Positions 23,694-29,569 of a stretch of 29,569 bases of DNA are shown here, piece after piece. A model generated the notes under the pieces. It was not told the origin of the DNA. It searched no databases and worked only from the letters and a program-made list of their open reading frames with translations. This DNA comes from Candidatus Pacearchaeota archaeon (GTDB taxonomy: Archaea > Nanoarchaeota > Nanoarchaeia > Pacearchaeales > GW2011-AR1), in NCBI GenBank assembly GCA_002686195.1, contig NZAS01000079.1:46507-76075 (forward strand). Direction: 5' to 3'. Both the position numbers and the translations under genes were made by a program. Every line of letters begins with the position of its first letter. Positions within the stretch are counted from its first letter, which is position 1.

Positions 23694-24525
23694 TAGTTTC
23701 TCCAGTAGTTAATTCAGACAAATCAGTTATTCTAAAGCCAGATGCGTTCTTATGACCGCCGCCTCCAAATACAGCAGCAACCTTGGAAACATCTTCTCCA
23801 TCTTCTTTCGACCGTAATGAAAAATTATATACTTCTCCATTAAAATAATACGCTGCCGCAAATGGCTGGCCTTCCGCTAAAGCAGAAGCCATTTCAGATT
23901 GAAAAAATGGCGCATTAACAATTGGTATCTCTTTTCCTAAGATATTTGTAATATAATGATTTTTAATAAGAGTTTTAATCAAGTTTCTTTTATATTGCAA
24001 AATACCTTCTCCCATAGTTTTTACACGCTTCCATCTAATAGATTCTGCTGCGTCTAAATAACCATGAAGCATATCCCAATTTTCAAAAGTTTTCTCAAAA
24101 GAATCTACGGCAGATAAAATCTCTTCTGCATGTGACAACTCCCACTTCCATAAATCTCTATCTTCAACATACTTAATTAGAAGTGGAACATTATCATCTG
24201 GAAACAAATGATTCCAGGCCAAATAAGCTCCAGAATGATTCATATCAAAATGACAAAATGGCAAGTCTCCACAACTCTCTTCTGCTGACTTATGATGATC
24301 TAATACGATTAGGCTTTTTGCCTCTTGTTCCATTTCGAGCATTATAGTCCGATCATATGAAAAGTCAACAATAAAAACATTTCGATCTTTAACGTCGGGT
24401 CTTTCGTGCCCATGAGTCACCGGAAAGTACTCAGCATTTAATCCAAACTTTCTCCAGAAAGACCATGCTGCACCAAAACCATCAGGGCAGTTAGCATGGT
24501 ATAAAACCATTATTTTTTCTGACAT
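23650..24525 (-). CDS. DHH/DHHA1-family phosphoesterase
   Basis: This 291-residue protein has the DHH-family metal motifs: N-terminal HANCPDG (H10, D15), IVDFS near 52-56, LDHHKS with DHH at 76-78, and the C-terminal DHHA1 signature GGGGHKNASGF near 253. Proteins of this type degrade short oligonucleotides (nanoRNase, RecJ-like) or cyclic dinucleotides. The length suits a compact nanoRNase-like enzyme, not RecJ. The last 25 residues form a polar Glu/Lys/Asn tail. AAGGAA precedes the ATG, and it directly follows the PurA-like gene. Roles could be nucleotide recycling or removal of a signalling nucleotide; the substrate is unknown. Confidence 0.92.
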   Translation of the reverse strand: MSEKIMVLYHANCPDGFGAAWSFWRKFGLNAEYFPVTHGHERPDVKDRNVFIVDFSYDRTIMLEMEQEAKSLIVLDHHKSAEESCGDLPFCHFDMNHSGAYLAWNHLFPDDNVPLLIKYVEDRDLWKWELSHAEEILSAVDSFEKTFENWDMLHGYLDAAESIRWKRVKTMGEGILQYKRNLIKTLIKNHYITNILGKEIPIVNAPFFQSEMASALAEGQPFAAAYYFNGEVYNFSLRSKEDGEDVSKVAAVFGGGGHKNASGFRITDLSELTTGETNEPKENESKPKESN

Positions 24526-24527
24526 TA

Positions 24528-25544
24528 TTAAATTTCCTTTGGCGAATGAGAGAATCTAATAAATTCTATTAGAGGCGACCTTTCTCGCACACTTCTCTCA
24601 ATATAGGCAGTCATTTCATCTAAACTTAAGAATCTAACTAACTTACCACCATAACTTAATCTAAACTGTCCTAACTTTTTCATAACGTCACACTTGCTTA
24701 CAACAAGATGCGTGGTTCCAGTAATATTAACAGCTTTAATTAGCATATCTAAGTTTAACCAATTTACTTTTCTTCTTCTGCCTGTGGTTACTCCAAACTC
24801 TTCACCTAAATCTGCAAGAACTTTTAAAACAGGATCATCAAAAAGTCTAAAAGGAAACCTTGGATCTTCTCCGCTCCTTGTGTCATAAATCTTTGCAGCC
24901 CCCCAAACACTTTCAATCTTTTGCGCCGGAAAGCCAATACTGCAAGCGCCATAAGGCAAAGTTACACTAGATGTAACATACGGATAAAGGCCGTGGTCTA
25001 TATCTAACCAAACACCTTGAGCGCCTTCACATAGAAGATTGCCTTCTAAAGTTTCGTCCCAAATATATTCACTTTCTAATACATCAACAGCAAGAGAACC
25101 AACTCTAGCTGCCTTATCAGCATAGCAAGGGGCTATGCCTCTGCTTGTTGTTCCCAGCTTCTTTGCTAAATGCTTTCTATCAAATGCTATATGCTTTTCA
25201 GTTACAATGTGACAATTTGGAGCAACCTTAATAAGAGAGGTATCAAATCCATTATTAGCAAGATAATCTAACTCTTTATAAAAAGACTCTGGATGCAAAA
25301 CGCAACCGGGACCAACCAAAGATTGGACTCCATAAAAAACACCGGATGGAACAAGATGGGTTTTATACTTTTTTTCATTTACATAAACTGTATGTCCAGC
25401 GTTGTTTCCGCCGCCCCATCTTGCAACCATATCATAAAGCGGCAACCCATCTTCTCCGATGGTTGAAGCTAGCTGGCTAGTGATCTTTCCTTTTGCTTCA
25501 TCACCCCAAGCTAACCCAACCACTACGTCGGCCTTATTGATCAT
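24528..25544 (-). CDS. purA: Adenylosuccinate synthetase (PurA-like, short form)
   Basis: The enzyme adds aspartate to IMP using GTP, the first step to AMP. From ATG 25544 (GAGGGG upstream) it has 338 residues, the short archaeal/phage-like length rather than the usual 430. Key motifs are WGDEAKGK with catalytic Asp15, NNAGHT with His51, SRGIAP, TTGRRRKVNW and the guanine-binding SKCD. One unusual change is WGDEAKGK for the common WGDEGKGK, and WLN replaces WLD later. Aminoadenine-making PurZ enzymes replace this catalytic Asp, so PurZ proper is unlikely, although the PurZ0 group cannot be excluded. The start overlaps the upstream OB-like gene by 11 bases. Confidence 0.9.
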   Translation of the reverse strand: MINKADVVVGLAWGDEAKGKITSQLASTIGEDGLPLYDMVARWGGGNNAGHTVYVNEKKYKTHLVPSGVFYGVQSLVGPGCVLHPESFYKELDYLANNGFDTSLIKVAPNCHIVTEKHIAFDRKHLAKKLGTTSRGIAPCYADKAARVGSLAVDVLESEYIWDETLEGNLLCEGAQGVWLDIDHGLYPYVTSSVTLPYGACSIGFPAQKIESVWGAAKIYDTRSGEDPRFPFRLFDDPVLKVLADLGEEFGVTTGRRRKVNWLNLDMLIKAVNITGTTHLVVSKCDVMKKLGQFRLSYGGKLVRFLSLDEMTAYIERSVRERSPLIEFIRFSHSPKEI

Positions 25545-26124
25545 TGTTCCCCTCTTCAAATTCTGATAAAATATTTATAACCTTTTTAATTTTACTGGGG
25601 CGGCGCAGAAAAGTAATACCTTCTTTATGAGCAGAGACAGTTGCTGTAAATGTAATGGTATCACCTACGTTGAAGCTATGAGCCTTAGATGTTTTGAAGT
25701 ACCACTTCCAACCTCTTTCATCAACACAGATAATGGCTGGCATAGGATACTGTGATTCCATATTTGCTTTAGCAATCTTACAAACAGCAAGAGGACCGAA
25801 GTCTGCCCTTGTCTTTTCTTCAATGTCTGGCTCATCCAATAGGGTTCCTTTAACGATTGAGTCAACCCAACTGTTAATAGAGCCAATCCACTTATCGGTC
25901 AGCCTATGTGGTCGTTCCAAAATAACTTCAATGCTTGATTCAAGAAAACCATTGTTTGGACTTTCTTGCCTCTTTACAGCAAGCAGAGGGATTGCCATAG
26001 GGTTTAATTGCTCAAGCTTTTCCTGACCAGCCTTAGCTAAATCTATAGACTTAACAGCCTTCTTTGTTTTAGACTGCTTTCGTCTATTTTTCTTCCTTTT
26101 GCCGTCATCAAAGATATTTATCAT
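25534..26124 (-). CDS. Hypothetical protein with possible OB-fold end
   Basis: This 196-residue protein has a strongly basic N-terminus (KRKKNRRKQSKTKK). Its C-terminal part, GWKWYFKTSKAHSFNVGDTITFTATVSAHKEGITFLRRPS, reads like an OB-type beta barrel of the kind seen at the ends of several phage nucleic-acid proteins. The middle is unrecognised. The basic start plus OB-like end suggest DNA or RNA binding. The start ATG is immediately preceded by a hairpin with T-run, and its GGGG ribosome site lies within the stem. It overlaps the PurA-like gene by 11 bases. Confidence 0.7.
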   Translation of the reverse strand: MINIFDDGKRKKNRRKQSKTKKAVKSIDLAKAGQEKLEQLNPMAIPLLAVKRQESPNNGFLESSIEVILERPHRLTDKWIGSINSWVDSIVKGTLLDEPDIEEKTRADFGPLAVCKIAKANMESQYPMPAIICVDERGWKWYFKTSKAHSFNVGDTITFTATVSAHKEGITFLRRPSKIKKVINILSEFEEGNNDQ

Positions 26125-26154
26125 AAGAAAACCCCATACTTATCCAGTATGAGG
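26125..26154 (-). terminator. Hairpin with T-run overlapping the next gene's ribosome site
   Basis: On the minus strand CCTCATAC (26147-26154) pairs with GTATGGGG (26132-26139), with one T-G wobble and a 7-base loop, followed by TTTTCTT. It lies downstream of the large 26194 gene, so it is a likely intrinsic terminator or attenuator. Its distal arm holds the GGGG that would serve ATG 26124, so folding would also hide that site. Confidence 0.7.
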
Positions 26155-26193
26155 TATTCGATGGAAGAACTGATTTAATTATTTTTTAATAGA

Positions 26194-28446
26194 TTAAAAA
26201 CCCTTCTTTCTAAGATTTTGCAACCTTCTGCTTCTTAGCCTCCGTCCAGCAGCGGCTAAAACATGGTCATGTGCAGCGGCTGGCGCTGGTGGTGGATCAT
26301 ATTTGTCAAACGAAGTATCTTGCCTAGCTTCCTGCATATCCTCTCGCCTATTCTCCCTGTACCAATCGGCATTAAAGATCCCGCCTCTAGTAGCGCCCTT
26401 CTGATTTACAAGAACTTTCTTAAGAGCCTTCTGATAGGGTTCCGTTCCACCTTCTTGTTTTACAAGCTTTAGAACACTCTTTCTTTCTGCATCAGTTAAG
26501 TATCCAGGCCCGCCGCCTGATGGAAGAGGCCATGTATCTCTGGAGCTTATAAGGACCAGTGTATACTTTTGTTCACCGGGCTTATCTGGTGTAAACCTTT
26601 TTCCATCAGCATCCGTAAAGGATCTAAAGAAAGTTTCTCCATCTCTCTTTCTAACATATAAACCTTCATTGTCCAAAACCCAATAATCAGCTTCAACTAT
26701 AGTTTCTTGACCTGGAGTAACTCCGCCACCATGCCCTCGTCTTGCGCCTGGACTTCCCCTTCTTCCTCCTCCAAGGGTTGTCTGAAAGAAAGGATCTCCC
26801 TTTGCATCTTCAACGTAAGCTTTCTCTACATACTCTCTAAAGTTATCTACCATCGTCTTTGGCGTACAAGAGCCGGGAGGCCTGCCGCATCTTTTTACCA
26901 ATGCATCTCTTGCTTTAAGATCTCTTCTATCAGACTTCAGATATGCAATAAGATCTTCATCTGAAAGTGCTGTTGCATCTATTGGTGTTGCTGCACCCGG
27001 CGAAGCTGCCGCTCCTGCTGGAGCATTTGCTTGACCCTTTGGAGATGTCTTGTACTCCTCTCCCAAAGCAGACCAAGCGCTTCTTACATAGCTATTTCTC
27101 CATGACGAAGATGTGGCTCCTGACGGATCAAGCCTTCCCTGAGAGCCAGTAGCCGTTTTGCCCGCTGCCGTTCTATCAGCTACAATCTTAGCATTCGCCT
27201 TACTAAGTCTTGCAGGATCTGCGTTAACCCATGCTCTAAAATCATTTCCAGATCCTTGATCTGTTATATAATCATCAGTAAGAGTTGCCATTGATGCTGC
27301 GGCTGCTCTTGAAGAACTGGGAGAACTGGGAGATCTGGGAGTAGAGGGTGAAGCGCCTCCTGCTTCTTTCTTCTTTAAGTCTGCAAGTAATGTCAAGTTA
27401 TCGTCAGCCAGTCCCACTATTCTAGTCGTCCAGCTTACTCCGGTCTCAGATGATGCAGAACCCTTTCCTTCTTTAAAGGCATCAACAAAAGCATTTGATA
27501 AATCACCAGCTGAATAAGAATCAACACTTAGAGCCTTCCACTTTTCTTCTAAAGCAGAATATATAGCCGAAACTTGAGGAGCTAGAAGCCCACAAGGGAC
27601 AGGGGGAGAAGCCGAAGTGCATGCCGTGACGCCTCCAGCCGCAGTATCTTCCAGTTTGGCTTTTGTCTTTGACAATTTACGAACGATATAAGTATCAAAC
27701 AGTGCTTTTGCGCCATGTGTATCTGCGGCGTCTGCTCCGGCGGGTGTTCCGCTTCCTGACAGGCTTAAAGGCGCGCTAGTGATTACAGCAGATGCCGCCG
27801 TTACAGCAGCTTCCCAATCTGCTCTTTCGGGAGTTAAAGCCCCTGGAGCAAATCCTGATGCCAACTTTATTATTGTTTTAGCCTGCTTTTTATACCCCGA
27901 CTTGCTTAAGGCTTTTGCAAGTTTGGTTAACTCTCTCTGCTCCGTATTCATAATTGCTCCTACCTTTGGTATTCTTTTTCTTTTTAGTTTGCCGGTTTCC
28001 AAGAAACTAAAGAAGTCATTTGCTTCAGTTTTATATGAAATATTAATAGGTTTATTTTTTTTTGTCCTTGAAACATTATAAGGATGTTTATCCTCATCAG
28101 TGTCTATGACAGAAGGACCTCCGAAACCGGTTGTGTGAGATACTTCAAAATCTTGCTGTTCATAACTAGACCTTGGTCTATAACCTTGAGCGCCGGGAGG
28201 ACTGCCGCCGGGAATATCCGTTAATCCCAAGGCTTTCTTCTGGATCTTTTTAAGTTTCTTTTTTCTTGTCAAGGTTTTGCCCGGTGCCACTTCGTCGTCG
28301 GCATAATTATAATCCTCTGGAAAGGTGCTAACATAAGGTTGGTCAGAGGTTCTTATTACGTCTGGTGTTCTTTCTTTCAAAACAGGGCCAGATTCATAAT
28401 AGCTAATAAAATCTAGGAGAGAAAGTTCTCCGTCCTCTCCTTTCAT
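26194..28446 (-). CDS. Large Ala/Gly/Pro-rich hypothetical protein, probable virion-associated
   Basis: This 750-residue protein starts at ATG 28446 with AGGAGAT upstream; a longer reading to 28539 lacks support. Residues 1-165 are polar and basic. At residue 166 an internal Met begins MNTEQRELTKLAKALSK, a helical motif that resembles the N-terminus of the preceding gene. Three degenerate modules of about 60-75 residues follow, separated by Ala/Ser/Pro/Gly linkers, then GGGRRGSPGARRGHGGG, a short beta-rich region and a basic tail. GC content is higher than in neighbouring genes. No family is recognised. It may be a scaffold or internal virion protein, but that is inference from composition and position. 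Confidence 0.75.
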   Translation of the reverse strand: MKGEDGELSLLDFISYYESGPVLKERTPDVIRTSDQPYVSTFPEDYNYADDEVAPGKTLTRKKKLKKIQKKALGLTDIPGGSPPGAQGYRPRSSYEQQDFEVSHTTGFGGPSVIDTDEDKHPYNVSRTKKNKPINISYKTEANDFFSFLETGKLKRKRIPKVGAIMNTEQRELTKLAKALSKSGYKKQAKTIIKLASGFAPGALTPERADWEAAVTAASAVITSAPLSLSGSGTPAGADAADTHGAKALFDTYIVRKLSKTKAKLEDTAAGGVTACTSASPPVPCGLLAPQVSAIYSALEEKWKALSVDSYSAGDLSNAFVDAFKEGKGSASSETGVSWTTRIVGLADDNLTLLADLKKKEAGGASPSTPRSPSSPSSSRAAAASMATLTDDYITDQGSGNDFRAWVNADPARLSKANAKIVADRTAAGKTATGSQGRLDPSGATSSSWRNSYVRSAWSALGEEYKTSPKGQANAPAGAAASPGAATPIDATALSDEDLIAYLKSDRRDLKARDALVKRCGRPPGSCTPKTMVDNFREYVEKAYVEDAKGDPFFQTTLGGGRRGSPGARRGHGGGVTPGQETIVEADYWVLDNEGLYVRKRDGETFFRSFTDADGKRFTPDKPGEQKYTLVLISSRDTWPLPSGGGPGYLTDAERKSVLKLVKQEGGTEPYQKALKKVLVNQKGATRGGIFNADWYRENRREDMQEARQDTSFDKYDPPPAPAAAHDHVLAAAGRRLRSRRLQNLRKKGF
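27949..27961 (-). promoter_or_regulatory. Internal ribosome binding site and in-frame start
   Basis: AGGAG (27957-27961) is followed after 5 bases by an in-frame ATG at 27951, within the 26194-28446 gene. Starting here gives a 585-residue product whose N-terminus MNTEQRELTKLAK is like MNSKQAQELVKLAN of the neighbouring protein. This supports a nested second product. Confidence 0.55.
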
Positions 28447-28459
28447 CTTATCTCCTGAC
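28442..28459 (-). repeat. Repeated gene-junction sequence (copy 1)
   Basis: The 18 bases GTCAGGAGATAAGATGAA span the stop of the upstream gene, the ribosome site and the start of the next gene. They are identical to 29322-29339. The similarity extends upstream to TTTCGTCAG, with a 4-base TCAG duplication in this copy only. Confidence 0.88.
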
Positions 28460-29326
28460 TGACGAAACGTCTCCATCGCTAAACAAGTCAGAAATACTGC
28501 TTGCTGTTTTCTTAATGTTGTTATACCTAGCGCCTTCACGAGTCATGTTTACTGCCTCTTCAGCCTCTTCTAATGCTCGTTCATTTTCCCTATTCTGACG
28601 ACGCTGTTGACGACGCTGTTGTCCTGGGCGCAAAGTAGCAGCTTCATTACCCGGAGAAGCTTCGGCTGTTTCTGCGGTTCCCGCTCCAGATACCTGACTA
28701 ATAAGATCTTGTCCAGCAGCAAAGTCTTCAACCCCAGGAACGTCTACCTGTGGAGGTCTAGATGGTGGTGTAGTAGCGGGTGTTGCGCCCTCTGCTCCAG
28801 GCAAAGGCTTGTTATTAGCTTGTGCAAATTCCTGAATTGTTGGCCACCAATTATCGTCTGCTCTTATGGCCGCTCTTTGTGGCTCAGCATGCCTCATGTA
28901 TGTATCATAATAATGTTTTGGAACAGCCTTGTCTATCCCCTCTCCGCTAAGGCCTCCTTGTCCGACATAACCCTCGCCTTTATAGTCTTGAATAAAATCC
29001 CACATTCCTTGCACATTAGGAGTGTAGCCATACTCTTTTGCCTTCCCCTGCCAATCTGTTCCTATATCTGGTCTGCCTATGTTTGTCGTCCAGTTTTCCC
29101 AAGCAGACTGCAAATCATTGCCCCATTTGTCAGATTCCACATTTAAATTATGCTCAATGCCTTTGCTGTCTAAATGTACTGCAAGAATACTTCTTAAAGC
29201 CTTAACAATGCCTGCCGTTCGAGCTTCTTTTAGTATATTATCAACTCGATCTGCTAGATCTTTGCGCTCAATTCTATCTAAATCATTGGCTAACTTAACT
29301 AATTCTTGAGCTTGTTTGCTGTTCAT
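28448..29326 (-). CDS. Hypothetical Ala/Pro/Gln-rich protein, possible virion component
   Basis: Starting at ATG 29326 (AGGAGAT upstream) this is a 292-residue protein. Residues 1-45 are the helical motif MNSKQAQELVKLANDLDRIERKDLADRVDNI, related to one inside the next gene. Residues 50-170 form a mixed region rich in Trp and Tyr (SAWENWTT, WDFIQDYKGEGYVG). A Pro/Ala/Thr-rich linker follows, then an Arg/Gln-rich helix (RPGQQRRQQRRQNRENERALEEAEE). It ends SSVRR. No family is recognised. The motif layout resembles the larger following protein, suggesting shared ancestry or a shared targeting signal. Composition suits an internal or scaffolding protein; this is inference. Confidence 0.72.
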   Translation of the reverse strand: MNSKQAQELVKLANDLDRIERKDLADRVDNILKEARTAGIVKALRSILAVHLDSKGIEHNLNVESDKWGNDLQSAWENWTTNIGRPDIGTDWQGKAKEYGYTPNVQGMWDFIQDYKGEGYVGQGGLSGEGIDKAVPKHYYDTYMRHAEPQRAAIRADDNWWPTIQEFAQANNKPLPGAEGATPATTPPSRPPQVDVPGVEDFAAGQDLISQVSGAGTAETAEASPGNEAATLRPGQQRRQQRRQNRENERALEEAEEAVNMTREGARYNNIKKTASSISDLFSDGDVSSVRR

Positions 29327-29339
29327 CTTATCTCCTGAC
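29322..29339 (-). repeat. Repeated gene-junction sequence (copy 2)
   Basis: Identical 18-base copy of 28442-28459, also spanning a stop (ending VRR), AGGAG and ATG. Confidence 0.88.
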
Positions 29340-29569
29340 GAAAGGGCTAACCCCAATGCTGAATTCTCTTCCTAATAAATCAGATACTTTCTTCATATTA
29401 TCAAACTTTTCACTTGATTCTGCAAAAAGATCATCATGCGCTTCATTGCCCTGAGCAGAACCTCCGCGTAAATCAGACTCTATTTGCGACAATAGGAGTT
29501 GATAGGCCTGCTGTTGTTGCGCAGGTTCTTGCCACTTAGATTCAACAAATGACTGTAAAGCCTCCTGTG
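29328..29569 (-). CDS. C-terminal end of a hypothetical protein (5' end outside window)
   Basis: About 80 codons of an open frame run off the window edge. The visible part is polar and Gln-rich (WQEPAQQQQAYQLLLSQIESDLRGG), then acidic, and ends EFSIGVSPFVRR. The stop TAA is one base before the ATG of the next gene, the same arrangement as at the following junction. I cannot assign a family. Confidence 0.75.
   Translation of the reverse strand, partial: QEALQSFVESKWQEPAQQQQAYQLLLSQIESDLRGGSAQGNEAHDDLFAESSEKFDNMKKVSDLLGREFSIGVSPFVRR

Noticed and set aside
24528..25544. PurZ (2-aminoadenylosuccinate synthetase)
   Set aside because: The catalytic Asp in WGDEAKGK is kept, whereas classic PurZ replaces it. 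No DatZ or MazZ is present in the window. The alternative PurZ0 is left open in the findings.
25565..25585. T4 late-promoter-like TATAAATA on the minus strand
   Set aside because: It falls inside a coding sequence, and no similar box is found at gene starts, so it is probably chance in AT-rich DNA.
28607..29146. 179-codon plus-strand open frame
   Set aside because: It lies opposite a minus-strand gene with a good ribosome site and coherent composition; its own product has no recognisable features.

Overview
The window looks like part of a large AT-rich tailed-phage genome. Every gene I can support lies on the minus strand, so it is transcribed right to left. Genes are packed end to end, often with ATGA-type overlaps or overlaps of a few bases, and most have clear AGGAG/GAGG-type ribosome binding sites. 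The two giant fibre-like proteins, the phage-style DNA-processing set and many small unknown genes argue for a phage. No terminase, capsid or portal is present, so the assignment rests on the fibres and the general style. The standard genetic code works throughout. I saw no tRNA, CRISPR array or insertion sequence. No gene-free stretch exceeds 300 bases; the longest is 15335-15445.

Layout in transcription order (right to left). (1) 29569-26194: the end of one gene and two Ala/Gly/Pro-rich proteins of unknown function, probably virion-associated. They share an unusual junction sequence and a short helical motif. A hairpin closes this block. (2) 26124-19784: an OB-like protein, an adenylosuccinate synthetase homologue, a DHH phosphoesterase, two unknown helical proteins, a small protein, an exported zinc-metallopeptidase-like protein, an IMP dehydrogenase/GMP reductase family enzyme and a small coiled protein. 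(3) 19695-17417: a MoxR-type AAA+ ATPase and a VWA/metallopeptidase-like partner, ending at a strong terminator. (4) 17360-15446: an M16 zinc peptidase overlapping ThyX, followed by a large inverted repeat. (5) 15384-13286: a sigma70-like promoter, then a membrane protein, Hsp20, a KH RNA-binding protein, an HNH-like protein, a small protein and an HU-like protein. (6) 13276-5623: two long fibre/adhesin genes sharing an N-terminal anchor, one with YadA-head-like repeats and one with seven PKD-like domains. (7) 5604-1: three small genes, an FtsK/SpoIIIE-type motor, a CHC2 zinc-finger protein, SbcD (Mre11-like) and SbcC (Rad50-like, cut by the window edge).

Two themes emerge. One is nucleotide metabolism and DNA handling: ThyX, a PurA homologue and an IMPDH/GMPR family enzyme could shift host pools towards T and A, while SbcCD, FtsK and the zinc-finger protein process DNA. 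The other is protein quality control and proteolysis: MoxR-VWA, M16, Hsp20 and the exported HExxH protein. The most unusual features are the MoxR/VWA pair with M16, the possible GMP-to-AMP route, the nested in-frame start in the large 26194-28446 gene, and the shared fibre anchor. Starts given here are often shorter than the longest open frame, chosen by ribosome binding site.
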